A stretch of DNA of 64,000 bases from Taibaiella sp041660405 (GTDB lineage Bacteria; Bacteroidota; Bacteroidia; Chitinophagales; Chitinophagaceae): contig JBAZWL010000002.1 in the NCBI GenBank assembly GCA_041660405.1, positions 186,001 through 250,000 on the forward strand, in the 5' to 3' direction. Below are positions 43,184 through 52,338 of the stretch, piece after piece. Made by a program: the position numbers and the translations under genes. How positions within the stretch are numbered: position 1 is the first letter of the stretch; every line of letters begins with the position of its first letter. The notes beneath the pieces are model-generated. The model saw only the letters and a program-made list of their open reading frames with translations. It was not told the origin of the DNA and did no database searches.

Positions 43184-45124
43184 ATGAGAAAACTATTACT
43201 TACCGGTAGTATGCTAGCCGCCTTTTTCTGCACAAATGCACAGCAGAAATTAGCACTATATGAAGAATTTTCCGGTGAAAATTGTGGCCCCTGTGCTGCA
43301 TTGAACCCGGGATTGATGACGTTGCTTTCCGCCAATCCTACTAAAGTTCTTTTACTGAAGTACCAGTCTCCAATTCCTTCTGCGGGACCGATTTACCTGG
43401 CGAATACAATATTTACCGATGCAAGAATGGACTATTACTCTGTACCGTTTGCGCCCTATGGCAGACTCAATGGTGCTGTAGCAGGAAGCACAGGTAATAT
43501 CAGCGAGGCCACACAGGCTATGATTGATGCTGCCGTTGTAGGTACTGCTCCTTTTACTATTACTGTTTCTAACCCTGTTTACAATGCTGATGGGCAAACT
43601 TTCACTGCAACCGTAACAGTAACAGCAAGTGTTGCAGCTACGTATAGCAACCTAAAACTGCGGTTCGCTTATGCTGAAGAAATGAACTATACTACAGCTC
43701 CGGGCACTAATGGAGAAACTTCTTTCCATAATGTGGTTCGCCAGATGTATCCTAACGCTGATGGCCAGAATGCGCCAAGTACCTGGACAGCAGGTCAGGT
43801 GCAAAATTTCACAATTACCGGCTCTATACCGAGCTATGCTGCAACAGCAAGTAACCCGTCTACACCACACCACTTTTTCGTAGCTTTCCTTCAAACAGAT
43901 AACGACAAAAAAGTATTACAAGCTTCAAAAACTGCTGATATCACCGTTACCAAACCAGCAGTTGACATTGCCAGCAATGGTATCTCCGGAGTTAGCGGCC
44001 TGATCTGCCAATTACCTTCTAATATCAATGCTACTGTATCTCTGAAAAATCCGGGACAACAAACATTGACCACCGCTACAATCTACTATCGTGTTGGTGC
44101 TGGTGCATGGAGCTCTTACGTATGGAATGGCAGCATTCCTGCAGGTGGAACCGGTACTGCTACCTTACCTCCTATTGCAGTAACAGTAGCTGGCCAGCAG
44201 GTATTGACAGATTCTATCGTTTTGCCTAATAACAAAGTGGATCACAACAGTTATGATAATGTAAGTGGCTCTACTGCTTATGTACTAAACAACACAGCTG
44301 CTCCTTTGCCTTTGGCCTATGATTTCGAAGCAGTTAATGCCAATTGGATTTCATGGCCAGGTAACGGAACCAATCCTTACCCTATTTTAAGGGTTTCATC
44401 CGGTACTGGAAATCCGCCACTTGGTGCTGGTGGATCTACTTACGCAGCTTATTTTAATGGTTGGGGCTTACCAGCAGGCTATACAGGTTTCTATCTGTTC
44501 CCTAAAGCTGAATTACCAGCAGGTCCTAAAGCTGTAGATTTCCAGGTTGCTTATGCACAATGGAAAAAAGATGACGGCACTTTATTTGGAGACAAACTGG
44601 AGTTAATGTATAGTATCGATTGTGGTGCTAACTGGGTTTCTGTATGGAGCCAGGCAAATGACGTTCTTGCTACTGCACCTCCTACTACAGGAAATAACCC
44701 TTTCATACCAACAGCTGCTTCTTATAAACCAAGAAGTGTAAATGTTTCTACTGTACCAACCGGCGCTTACTTTGCATTCAAAGCAACATCAGGCAACGGT
44801 AACTATATGTTCATTGACAACATCAATGTTCGTACCGGTTCAACTACAGGTATTGATAACCTTGTTAAGGAAGGTGGTACTAAAATTTATCCTAACCCAA
44901 CTACTGATGTATTGCAAGTTGAATTGGAGCTACTAAAAGCATCCAAAGTAACTTTCACTATTTACAATGCTTTGGGACAGAGTGTAGGTACTGTTTCTGC
45001 TAAAGAACTGTCTACCGGAATCTCTAAGACTACAATTGATACTAAAGATCTTTCTGCAGGTATGTATTACCTGAATATTGCTACCGAAGCCGGAAGCATT
45101 CAGCAAAAATTCACTAAGCTGTAA
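43184..45124 (+). CDS. Omp28-related secreted protein with T9SS sorting domain
   Basis: A 646-residue exported protein. The signal peptide ends near residue 19 (TNAQ). The N-terminal thioredoxin-like domain of Omp28-type proteins follows, with ENCGPC near 32-37 keeping two cysteines in a CxxC pattern and a YGRLNGAV segment near 94. Beta-sandwich domains occupy about 125-550, and the last 75 residues are a type A T9SS sorting domain (KIYPNPTTDVLQVELE). The cysteine pair may be redox active, as in other Omp28 relatives, but this is not established. A strong terminator follows. Confidence 0.87.
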   Translation: MRKLLLTGSMLAAFFCTNAQQKLALYEEFSGENCGPCAALNPGLMTLLSANPTKVLLLKYQSPIPSAGPIYLANTIFTDARMDYYSVPFAPYGRLNGAVAGSTGNISEATQAMIDAAVVGTAPFTITVSNPVYNADGQTFTATVTVTASVAATYSNLKLRFAYAEEMNYTTAPGTNGETSFHNVVRQMYPNADGQNAPSTWTAGQVQNFTITGSIPSYAATASNPSTPHHFFVAFLQTDNDKKVLQASKTADITVTKPAVDIASNGISGVSGLICQLPSNINATVSLKNPGQQTLTTATIYYRVGAGAWSSYVWNGSIPAGGTGTATLPPIAVTVAGQQVLTDSIVLPNNKVDHNSYDNVSGSTAYVLNNTAAPLPLAYDFEAVNANWISWPGNGTNPYPILRVSSGTGNPPLGAGGSTYAAYFNGWGLPAGYTGFYLFPKAELPAGPKAVDFQVAYAQWKKDDGTLFGDKLELMYSIDCGANWVSVWSQANDVLATAPPTTGNNPFIPTAASYKPRSVNVSTVPTGAYFAFKATSGNGNYMFIDNINVRTGSTTGIDNLVKEGGTKIYPNPTTDVLQVELELLKASKVTFTIYNALGQSVGTVSAKELSTGISKTTIDTKDLSAGMYYLNIATEAGSIQQKFTKL

Positions 45125-45150
45125 GGAAAGCTTTAATTCTTAAATTTGTA

Positions 45151-45184
45151 AAAAGGAGTTGAGCATGTCTCAACTCCTTTTTAA
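45151..45184 (+). terminator. rho-independent terminator
   Basis: AAAAGGAGTTGAG (45151-45163) pairs with CTCAACTCCTTTT (45170-45182) and continues into T-rich DNA. Confidence 0.92.
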
Positions 45185-45228
45185 CTTTTATTTTTTTAGG
45201 CCTGACATTTTTTATTACAGAATATCGT

Positions 45229-45236
45229 TAACTTTG
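45229..45236 (+). promoter_or_regulatory. TAACTTTG -7 box
   Basis: TAnnTTTG match 55 bases before the T9SS cargo gene at 45292. Confidence 0.4.
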
Positions 45237-45291
45237 ATGGGCTCCGAATTATTGGAGTAATAAATTATTCTATTCATTAAAATACCTCAAA

Positions 45292-46038
45292 ATGATTCGC
45301 AAATTTTTATGCTTAAGTCTAGTGTTAGGCTTGTCGGCAATAGTTGGTAATGCTCAGGATTTTACGTTGTCGAAAGATACATTGCAAAATTTGAATGTTG
45401 TAGGACAATCTCCTCCAACCGGAAGCACCTGGGACAGCTACGCCTATAAGCTTTTCAACTATGTGCATAATGAGACTAATGCACCCCTAACCTTTAATTG
45501 GCAAATCTACAATAAGACATTACCCTTCGGCTGGTTTATTTACGGCTTTTGCGATAATTTAAATTGCAGAACTCAGTCCGATCCTTCTATTGCCAGTGGT
45601 ACTGTTGCATCATCTAGCCCGATACCTGTTAATGATAGCTCGCAATTAGAACCCTGGGTCGCTGTCCCTGCCGATGCGGAGTTTGGTATAGGTATTATAA
45701 AAGTAAGAGTTACCACTACGAACACTACAGATACGGCAATTTATATTCTTAAAAGAAATAACACCGGTATTTCTACAATATCAGTCGGTGATAGCAGAGT
45801 ATACTTATCTCCTAACCCTGCGTCAAACAATTTGCAGGTATTTGCAGATCAAAGCCTGCATGCTTCCCATATTAATATCTATGATATTACCGGCAAGCAT
45901 ATCAGTTTAACTAAAGTTCAGCCTGCTAAGGAAATCGTTGATGTTGACATTAGTAACCTGGCATCAGGTTTATATATGCTGAGACTTACAGATGACAATG
46001 GCAAGATGATTACCACACGTAAATTTGCCAAAAAATAA
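45292..46038 (+). CDS. exported protein with T9SS sorting domain
   Basis: A 248-residue protein with a signal peptide (to about residue 21, GNAQ), one beta-sandwich-like domain of unrecognised family (about 25-155, containing a CDNLNC pair that may form a disulfide), and a C-terminal T9SS type A sorting domain (YLSPNPASNNLQVFADQ, then SGLYMLRLTDDNG). It is short for T9SS cargo and has no catalytic motif that I can see. It stands alone between two terminators, so it is probably monocistronic. Confidence 0.8.
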   Translation: MIRKFLCLSLVLGLSAIVGNAQDFTLSKDTLQNLNVVGQSPPTGSTWDSYAYKLFNYVHNETNAPLTFNWQIYNKTLPFGWFIYGFCDNLNCRTQSDPSIASGTVASSSPIPVNDSSQLEPWVAVPADAEFGIGIIKVRVTTTNTTDTAIYILKRNNTGISTISVGDSRVYLSPNPASNNLQVFADQSLHASHINIYDITGKHISLTKVQPAKEIVDVDISNLASGLYMLRLTDDNGKMITTRKFAKK

Positions 46039-46053
46039 AAGAAAATAACTATT

Positions 46054-46086
46054 AAAAGCGCCGGAGATTTTCCGGCGCTTTTTTTT
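46054..46086 (+). terminator. rho-independent terminator
   Basis: AAAAGCGCCGGA (46054-46065) pairs with TCCGGCGCTTTT (46071-46082), followed by more Ts. Confidence 0.92.
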
Positions 46087-46087
46087 A

Positions 46088-46095
46088 TATTTTTG
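46088..46095 (+). promoter_or_regulatory. TATTTTTG -7 box
   Basis: TAnnTTTG match directly after the terminator and 63 bases before the permease ATG. Confidence 0.4.
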
Positions 46096-46158
46096 CCTGA
46101 TAAAAATTTCTTCGGCAATACTGACCTGAAGCTGCAACAGATATACTCACTTAGCTAT

Positions 46159-47412
46159 ATGCGCCAACTCATCCAGATTGCATTTACCAGCTTCAAAATG
46201 GCCTTCCAGGAATTGAAGGTAAATAAGCTACGTACTTTTCTGTCATTACTTGGTGTTACTATAGGTATTTTTTGTATCGTAGCAGTATCTACCGTTCTCG
46301 ATAGTCTGGAAAAGAATATCAGAACCAATGTAGCTACACTTGGAAATGATGTGATCTACATTAGTAAATGGCCGTGGACTGATGAAGGCGGCGAATATAA
46401 ATGGTGGGAGTACTGGCGCAGACCAGTCCCTAAAGTATCCGACCTTAAAGCCATAGAACGACAAGCACAAACGGTAAGGTATGCCACCTTATGTTATTCA
46501 GAAAATGATATCACTGCCAAACAAAATAAAAATGAACTTACGGGCATTACCGGATATGCGGTAACTACCAATTTTGAAAAGATGCAGAATTTCGAAATTG
46601 CTTCCGGCCGGTACTTTAGCCCTTCCGAGATCAACGGTGGCAACAATCTTGTAGTTTTAGGATATGATGTAGCACGAGAATTATTTCCGGGTATAAATAA
46701 CATAGTGGGCATGCCGGTAACTTTCATTGGCAGAAAGTACAATGTGATTGGTGTATTGAAAAAGAATGGAGATAATATGGCAGGGTTTAACTTTGACCGT
46801 GGCCTTATCTTCTCTTATTTTTCGGCATCTTCCATCAAGGATGTAACCTCGCTTAATGCGGATAATACCTTGATGGCTAAAGCTAAAGAAGGGCTTGGAG
46901 ACGATATTGGTTATGAGACTGAAGGTATTCTGAGGGCACAACATAGAATTCAACCAGGCGCAAAGAATGATTTTTCCATCAATAAACTAAGCCAGATAAC
47001 GGAACAACTGGATACTATGTTTGCTATGATTGATCTTGTCGGAATTGTGATTGCTTTTTTCTCTTTATTAGTGGGTGGTTTTGGTATTGCTAATATCATG
47101 TTTGTTTCTGTAAAAGAACGCACCAAAATAATAGGATTAAAAAAGGCAATCGGAGCAAAGAAAGTGGCCATACTTACCGAATTCCTAGTAGAATCGATAA
47201 CACTATGCCTTATTGGAGGCTTGATAGGTATTGCCATTGTGGTTATGCTGTCTTTATTTCTGACTTATGTAATGAACTTTACAGTTACTTTATCAGTAAG
47301 AAATTTCCTGACCGGGATTTCCATTTCTACTTTTGTCGGTGTTCTGGCTGGATATATTCCTGCCCGGTCTGCAGCAAGAATGGATCCTGTAGTGGCTATC
47401 AGATCCAACTAA
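46159..47412 (+). CDS. MacB-type ABC transporter permease
   Basis: A 417-residue inner-membrane protein of the MacB/FtsX type. One helix near 22-42 (NKLRTFLSLLGVTIGIFCIVAVSTV) is followed by a MacB periplasmic core domain (about 45-270) and three C-terminal helices near 290-310, 345-365 and 375-395, with the ERTKIIGLKKAIGAKK coupling segment between them. Such permeases need an ATPase and often a membrane-fusion protein; neither gene is adjacent. The start at 46159 discards a 22-residue leader read from a TTG inside the promoter box. Confidence 0.88.
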   Translation: MRQLIQIAFTSFKMAFQELKVNKLRTFLSLLGVTIGIFCIVAVSTVLDSLEKNIRTNVATLGNDVIYISKWPWTDEGGEYKWWEYWRRPVPKVSDLKAIERQAQTVRYATLCYSENDITAKQNKNELTGITGYAVTTNFEKMQNFEIASGRYFSPSEINGGNNLVVLGYDVARELFPGINNIVGMPVTFIGRKYNVIGVLKKNGDNMAGFNFDRGLIFSYFSASSIKDVTSLNADNTLMAKAKEGLGDDIGYETEGILRAQHRIQPGAKNDFSINKLSQITEQLDTMFAMIDLVGIVIAFFSLLVGGFGIANIMFVSVKERTKIIGLKKAIGAKKVAILTEFLVESITLCLIGGLIGIAIVVMLSLFLTYVMNFTVTLSVRNFLTGISISTFVGVLAGYIPARSAARMDPVVAIRSN

Positions 47413-47447
47413 AACGATATTAACTCATTTAATTTTATAGAAAATCA

Positions 47448-47945
47448 ATGAATAAAATTCAGATCCTTACAGCAGCACAAATAGACCAGAAACTTAAAAG
47501 AATGGCTTATGAAATATGGGAGAAGAATAGTGAAGAGAAAGAAATTTTTATTATCGGTATTGAAGAAACCGGTGCTGCCGTTGCCGGCAAAATCGCAGAA
47601 ATACTTAAAGAAATCAGTCCTTTAAAAATAAAATTCAGCACCCTGGTTATTAATAAAAAGTCGCCACTGCAGGAAGATATCCAGCTAAATGCCGATGCGC
47701 TTAATAATAAAACAGTTGTGCTTATAGATGATGTAGCCAATTCAGGCAAAACATTGTTATATGCTTTAAAACCTTTGATGGATTTTGAACCTGCTAAAAT
47801 TCAGGTAGCAGTATTGGTGGACCGCAAGCATAAAAACTTCCCTGTGACGCCTGATATCATTGGCCATTCTGTATCAACAACCATACAGGAGCATATCATT
47901 GTTAATTATGAGCATGGCAAATTAACAGGAGCCCATCTTGAATAG
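47448..47945 (+). CDS. PyrR-like phosphoribosyltransferase
   Basis: A 165-residue type I phosphoribosyltransferase. The PRPP-binding motif VVLIDDVANSGKTL is near residues 87-100 and a PyrR-like VLVDRKHKNFPVTPDIIGHSV segment near 123-143. It could act as uracil phosphoribosyltransferase and pyrimidine regulator, or as a purine salvage PRTase. No pyrimidine genes lie nearby. It follows the permease gene by 35 bases. Confidence 0.82.
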   Translation: MNKIQILTAAQIDQKLKRMAYEIWEKNSEEKEIFIIGIEETGAAVAGKIAEILKEISPLKIKFSTLVINKKSPLQEDIQLNADALNNKTVVLIDDVANSGKTLLYALKPLMDFEPAKIQVAVLVDRKHKNFPVTPDIIGHSVSTTIQEHIIVNYEHGKLTGAHLE

Positions 47946-47948
47946 TTT

Positions 47949-47956
47949 TAACTTTG
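47949..47956 (+). promoter_or_regulatory. TAACTTTG -7 box
   Basis: TAnnTTTG match 49 bases before the ATG of the small periplasmic protein gene at 48006. Confidence 0.35.
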
Positions 47957-48005
47957 ATTAAACTACTTTTATTTATAATCGTCAAACCACCAAATAAAGA
48001 AAAAA

Positions 48006-48446
48006 ATGAAAAAAATCCTTTTCGTAGCAGGTGTTACCATTATCGGTCTCTCTGCTGCATTCGCTCAAGATGTTAAACAAACTCCACAGGCAAAAACTAC
48101 CCAGGCTTCACCAACATTACGGGCTCGCAATGTTGAAAGATTTAGTCCGGAAGTTGCTGCTCAGAAAAGAACAGATCGCCTGGATAAAGAACTTACTTTA
48201 AATGCCGATCAGAAGAAGAAGGTATATGACCTTTTCTTAAAAGAAAGCAAAGAAAAACAGGGCCGTCTGGTTCAGAATCAGGAAGTGGATGAACAGTTAA
48301 AGGGTATCTTTAACAAAGAACAAAATCAGAAGTACGAAGCAATGAAAAGCGAAAGAAAGCAAATGATGCAGGAAAGGGTTAAATCCATCAGATCTGCGGA
48401 GCTTAAATCTCCTACTCCTGTACAACAAGCTACTCCAGCAAAATAA
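48006..48446 (+). CDS. small helical periplasmic protein, Spy/CpxP-like
   Basis: A 146-residue exported protein. A signal peptide (to about residue 20, AAFAQ) precedes a Gln/Thr/Pro-rich linker and a charged helical domain (about 45-130) containing LTLNADQKKKVYDLF and FNKEQNQKYEAM, which resemble the paired LTxxQ-type helices of Spy/CpxP-like proteins. A periplasmic chaperone or metal-stress role is possible but unproved. The tail is Pro/Ala-rich. It is monocistronic, with a terminator 20 bases after the stop. Confidence 0.68.
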   Translation: MKKILFVAGVTIIGLSAAFAQDVKQTPQAKTTQASPTLRARNVERFSPEVAAQKRTDRLDKELTLNADQKKKVYDLFLKESKEKQGRLVQNQEVDEQLKGIFNKEQNQKYEAMKSERKQMMQERVKSIRSAELKSPTPVQQATPAK

Positions 48447-48465
48447 TTTGGCATTATCAATTACT

Positions 48466-48496
48466 AAAACGCCGGAACGATATTCCGGCGTTTTTT
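48466..48496 (+). terminator. rho-independent terminator
   Basis: AAAACGCCGGAA (48466-48477) pairs with TTCCGGCGTTTT (48483-48494) and ends in Ts. The CGCCGGA/TCCGGCG heart of the stem is shared with the terminator at 46054. Confidence 0.92.
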
Positions 48497-48508
48497 ACTT
48501 TAGGTCAT

Positions 48509-48516
48509 TATCTTTG
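48509..48516 (+). promoter_or_regulatory. TATCTTTG -7 box before ispD
   Basis: TAnnTTTG match 22 bases before the TTG start of ispD. Confidence 0.45.
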
Positions 48517-48538
48517 CGATAAGCATAAATATATTTCC

Positions 48539-49225
48539 TTGAATTTATTACCAACTACACTCCTGCTTGTTGCCGGTGGCAAAGGCCTTAGAATGGGCTC
48601 TGCAATTCCCAAACAGTTCCTGCCATTGAATGGGAAACCTGTTCTTTATTATGCAGCAAAAACTTTTATAGATACCTTTCCGGATATCAGGATCATATTA
48701 GTATTGCCGGAAGAGCATATAAGCTACGGCAACATACTTTTACAAGCATTCGAACAAAGAATAGATCTTACAATAGTAACCGGGGGACCCACAAGATTTC
48801 ATAGTGTACAGAATGGGCTTAAAGAAACCGGTGACGAAAGTATAGTTTTCATTCACGATGGTGTGAGACCTTTTATCAGTAAAGATATGCTTATACGGTG
48901 CTACGAGCAGGCTGCAACAAAGGGAAGCGCTATACCTGCCATAACAGTAACAGATAGTATCAGACAATGGGATGGCGCAGCGTTCATGGCTATCAACAGA
49001 GATCATCTGAGAAGTGTACAAACGCCGCAGACTTTTAAAGCTTCAATAATCAAAGAAGCATTTGAGCAAGACTATAACGAAACCTTTACGGATGAGGCTA
49101 CAGTACTGGAATATATGGGAATACAGGCACACTTAATTGAGGGTCTGAAAACCAATATTAAAATTACTTCGCCGGAAGACCTGCTGATTGCTGAAGCCTT
49201 GTTACAGCAACTTAACAGGGAATAA
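48539..49225 (+). CDS. ispD: 2-C-methyl-D-erythritol 4-phosphate cytidylyltransferase
   Basis: A 228-residue enzyme that joins CTP to methylerythritol phosphate in the non-mevalonate isoprenoid pathway. The nucleotide-binding loop AGGKGLRMGSAIPKQFL is near 13-29, VIxxTDSIR near 137-145 and the catalytic late motif FTDEATVLEYMG near 180-191. The start is a TTG; no ATG precedes the conserved loop, so the TTG is well supported. A hypothetical exported protein gene follows. Confidence 0.93.
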   Translation: MNLLPTTLLLVAGGKGLRMGSAIPKQFLPLNGKPVLYYAAKTFIDTFPDIRIILVLPEEHISYGNILLQAFEQRIDLTIVTGGPTRFHSVQNGLKETGDESIVFIHDGVRPFISKDMLIRCYEQAATKGSAIPAITVTDSIRQWDGAAFMAINRDHLRSVQTPQTFKASIIKEAFEQDYNETFTDEATVLEYMGIQAHLIEGLKTNIKITSPEDLLIAEALLQQLNRE

Positions 49226-49268
49226 TTTGTTGTAAATTATATTGAGAAATTCTTTTGTCTTAACGTTT

Positions 49269-50222
49269 ATGATATTCATTAATTCAGTACTTCGCAAAAA
49301 AAATTACTTTGCTGCGATTACAATCCTTTCGCTTTTTATAAATACATCTGTTACTGCCCAGATATTGGATACCACTTATTTTGCTCCGATACTGATAGAT
49401 GAGGTTATTATAAAATCTTCAAATAATGGTTTCGATATTAAGGAGTTTATTGAAAGAATAAAAAACGACACTACATTTTACAAAGCCTTTCGTACCATGC
49501 ATCTTGTCACTTACAATGCCGAAAATGATATTAAGGTTTTTGAAAAGAAAGGTAATAAGGTAAAGGCTTCTCTTTATAGTGAGACCAAACAGATATACCG
49601 CAATGGCTGCCGCACTATGAATGTACTGGAAGAGAAAGTTACCGGTGATTTTTATAATAAAAAGAAAGAATACAATTATTACACGGCTCAATTATACGCC
49701 TCCCTATTTTTCACTAAAGGCAAAGTATGCGGAGAAAATAATATTGTAAAAGGCAAACTGGATGATGAAGGAGCAAAAGGCAGCCTTGAAAAAAATAAAG
49801 CCCGGCTAAAGCAACTTATGTTTAACCCGGGAAGCAAAATTTCCGGTATTCCGCTTATGGGTAATAAATCGGCAATATTTGACCCGGAAGTTGCCAAAAT
49901 GTATGATTTCAGGCTTGCAGTTGAAGATAAAAATGGCATTCCCTGTTATATGTTCGATGCGACTCCTAAAAAAGAATATACAGGCAATGTAGTATACAAA
50001 CAATTTAAAACATGGTTCCGTCAATCTGACTATTCTATTGTAGCCCGCGACTACGCCCTATCCTACAATACGGTTGCGTATGATTTCGATGTGGTGATAC
50101 ATGTGGACTTGCGCCAGGTAGGAGAGAATTTACTGCCCTCATATATCAGTTACAGGGGTAATTGGTTTGCCTTTACCAAAGGCAGGGAGAAAGTCAATTT
50201 TGTTGCGAAATTCGACTATTGA
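49269..50222 (+). CDS. hypothetical exported protein
   Basis: A 317-residue exported protein of unrecognised family. The ATG at 49269 starts a signal peptide (ending SVTAQ near residue 32). The N-terminal mature part includes LIDEVIIKSSNNGFDIKEFIERIKNDTTFYKAFRTMHLVTY, a pattern I associate with large conserved Bacteroidota proteins of unknown role that begin with a carboxypeptidase-like or LolA-like domain. The last 120 residues look beta-rich (LSYNTVAYDFDVVIHVDLRQVG). A TTG nine codons upstream is a less likely start. Confidence 0.65.
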   Translation: MIFINSVLRKKNYFAAITILSLFINTSVTAQILDTTYFAPILIDEVIIKSSNNGFDIKEFIERIKNDTTFYKAFRTMHLVTYNAENDIKVFEKKGNKVKASLYSETKQIYRNGCRTMNVLEEKVTGDFYNKKKEYNYYTAQLYASLFFTKGKVCGENNIVKGKLDDEGAKGSLEKNKARLKQLMFNPGSKISGIPLMGNKSAIFDPEVAKMYDFRLAVEDKNGIPCYMFDATPKKEYTGNVVYKQFKTWFRQSDYSIVARDYALSYNTVAYDFDVVIHVDLRQVGENLLPSYISYRGNWFAFTKGREKVNFVAKFDY

Positions 50223-50234
50223 TTTTTTTCTTTC

Positions 50235-50263
50235 TTGCTGATATTTACTACCACTTATCTTTG
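50235..50263 (+). promoter_or_regulatory. promoter before cinA
   Basis: TTG at 50235-50237 and TATCTTTG at 50256-50263 are 18 bases apart, close to the Bacteroidota consensus spacing. The start codon is 17 bases further on. Confidence 0.6.
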
Positions 50264-50280
50264 CAGGAAATTATATCCCA

Positions 50281-51537
50281 TTGTCCTACCAATCTATTAT
50301 CATTACTATCGGCGATGAGCTGCTGATAGGCCAGACTATCGATACCAATTCTGCCTGGATAGCACAACAACTCAATAAAGAAGGTATACATGTAAAAAGG
50401 CGCATTGCTGTTGGCGATGAACGCAATGCTATACTGAATGCATTGGATGAATCTATCCCTCACGCTAACATTATTTTTCTTACCGGAGGCCTTGGCCCTA
50501 CAGCTGATGATATTACTAAACCTTTACTCTGTGAATATTTTGGCAGCAAACTTGTAGTGAATGAAACGGTATTGCTACATGTAAAACAGATCTTCTCCAA
50601 ACGAAACAGGCCATTCCTGGAACGCAATCTGAAACAGGCGGAAGTACCTGATAATTGCCAGGTATTATTCAACCGTATGGGCACAGCACCAGGTATGTGG
50701 TTTGAGAAGGATGGTTGTATCATCGTCTCCTTACCTGGCGTACCATTTGAAATGCAGACTATAGTTAGCGAGGAAATAATGCCCAGGCTTAGAGAACGGT
50801 TTACAGGCAACCACATCATTCATAAAACGTTGATGACCGTTGGCCTTGGTGAAAGTTTTATCGCTGATAAAATAGAAGATATAGAAACATCGCTTCCTGC
50901 TCACATACACCTTGCATACCTGCCTACGCCGGGCTTTGTAAAATTAAGATTGACTACAGATGGCACAGATAAAGCTGCACTGGAGCGTGAAATTGAGGTT
51001 TGGTCCACACTTATACAGCAGCGATTGGGAGCTTATGTAGCAGCCACAGAAGATATCTCTCTTGAAGAAATTGCAACACATGCATTGAGTGAACATCGCC
51101 TTACACTTGGCCTGGCGGAAAGCTGTACCGGTGGTTATGTAGCTAACCGGATTACTAATATAGCCGGAAGTTCGGTCTATTTCAAAGGATCTATTGTGAG
51201 CTATGCTAACGAGGTGAAAGAAAATATATTGAGTGTAAGCCATGAAACACTGATAACTGTTGGCTCCGTAAGCGAGGAAACGGTAATACAAATGGCAGAA
51301 GCTGCCCGTAAAGTTTTGAATACTGATATTGCTCTGGCTATATCCGGAATACTAGGACCAGGAGGAGCTACGGCTGAAAAACCGGTAGGCCTTGTATGGA
51401 TGGCTATTGCGAACAAAGACAAGACAATTACTAAAGAATTTCACTTTTTCTACGACAGATTGAGGAATAAAGAACTGGCAGCAAATGCAGCACTGAATAT
51501 GATACGGCTGTTTGTTACAGAGCATTATAGCACCTAA
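50281..51537 (+). CDS. cinA: CinA family nicotinamide-nucleotide amidohydrolase
   Basis: A 418-residue two-domain protein. The N-terminal COG1058 domain (residues about 1-170) has IGDELLIGQTIDTNSAWIAQQL and FLTGGLGPTADDITK. The C-terminal amidohydrolase domain (about 255-415) has LAESCTGGYVANRITNIAGSSVYFKGSIVSYANEVK and SGILGPGGATAEKPVG. It is expected to recycle NMN or hydrolyse ADP-ribose-type compounds. The start is a TTG preceded by a good promoter; the conserved ITIGDELL follows within 9 residues. Confidence 0.92.
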   Translation: MSYQSIIITIGDELLIGQTIDTNSAWIAQQLNKEGIHVKRRIAVGDERNAILNALDESIPHANIIFLTGGLGPTADDITKPLLCEYFGSKLVVNETVLLHVKQIFSKRNRPFLERNLKQAEVPDNCQVLFNRMGTAPGMWFEKDGCIIVSLPGVPFEMQTIVSEEIMPRLRERFTGNHIIHKTLMTVGLGESFIADKIEDIETSLPAHIHLAYLPTPGFVKLRLTTDGTDKAALEREIEVWSTLIQQRLGAYVAATEDISLEEIATHALSEHRLTLGLAESCTGGYVANRITNIAGSSVYFKGSIVSYANEVKENILSVSHETLITVGSVSEETVIQMAEAARKVLNTDIALAISGILGPGGATAEKPVGLVWMAIANKDKTITKEFHFFYDRLRNKELAANAALNMIRLFVTEHYST

Positions 51538-51551
51538 ACTTCTCGCTAAGA

Positions 51552-51584
51552 AACTTTCCAAAAGTTTTAAACTTTTGGAAAGTT
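51552..51584. terminator. 15-bp inverted repeat between convergent genes
   Basis: AACTTTCCAAAAGTT (51552-51566) pairs with AACTTTTGGAAAGTT (51570-51584) around a 3-nt loop. There is no T run beyond it, so its action as a terminator is uncertain. Confidence 0.6.
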
Positions 51585-51619
51585 AGCAGATACACCAAAA
51601 GCCACCATTTCCAATCGCA

Positions 51620-52324
51620 CTACAGCAACCCTTTATCAGCGAAACTAAAGTGCTTTTTATCTGCGATAATGATATGATCCATAAGTTGCATATCCAACAG
51701 TTTAGCTCCTGCTTTTAATTTATCGGTTATTTGCTTATCTGCTGTGCTGGGCTCCATATTGCCCGAAGGATGGTTATGTGCAACGATAAGACGACTGGCC
51801 ATGTGCTGCAGTGCAATTTTGAAAACCAATTTAGGATCAACAATTGTGCTCGTAAGCCCGCCTGAACTTACGAATTCATAATGGACCAGTTTATTACTTG
51901 CGCTAAGACAAAGCACACAAAATTTCTCCTGGGCCAAATCTCCCATTAGTGGTATCAGAATATCAGCAGCAGCACGACTACTACTAATCTCCTTTTGTTC
52001 CATCCCCTCACCTATCTGGCGCCTGCGGCCTAGTTCCAGAGCAGCGGCCAACGTAATTGCCCTGGCTTCACCGATACCTTTTACCTTCTGGAAATCTTTA
52101 AGGGTAAGCTTACCCAGATGCGTCAGGTTCTGATTACCCAATTGTAATATTTCTCGTGCCAGATCTACTGCAGATTTCTCGCGGGTTCCACTTTGTATTA
52201 ATATTGCGATCAGCTCTGCATCTGATAAAGCAGCATAACCTTTATGCAGCATTTTTTCGCGGGGGCGGTCATCTTCCGCCCAATGTTTAATGCTATTAGG
52301 CTTTTGCTGTTCATTGTTTTCCAT
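51620..52324 (-). CDS. radC: RadC family JAB-domain protein
   Basis: A 234-residue protein of the RadC/UPF0758 family. The N-terminal helix-hairpin-helix part contains LSDAELIAILIQSGTREKSAVDLAREIL near 33-60 and VKGIGEARAITLAAALELGRR near 80-100. The C-terminal JAB metalloprotease-like domain has the zinc motif IVAHNHPSGNMEPSTADKQITDKL near 179-202. A DNA repair role is historical and weakly supported. It follows dprA by 14 bases on the same strand, so the two are probably cotranscribed. Confidence 0.9.
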   Translation of the reverse strand: MENNEQQKPNSIKHWAEDDRPREKMLHKGYAALSDAELIAILIQSGTREKSAVDLAREILQLGNQNLTHLGKLTLKDFQKVKGIGEARAITLAAALELGRRRQIGEGMEQKEISSSRAAADILIPLMGDLAQEKFCVLCLSASNKLVHYEFVSSGGLTSTIVDPKLVFKIALQHMASRLIVAHNHPSGNMEPSTADKQITDKLKAGAKLLDMQLMDHIIIADKKHFSFADKGLL

Positions 52325-52338
52325 AAAAAAATCTTTAA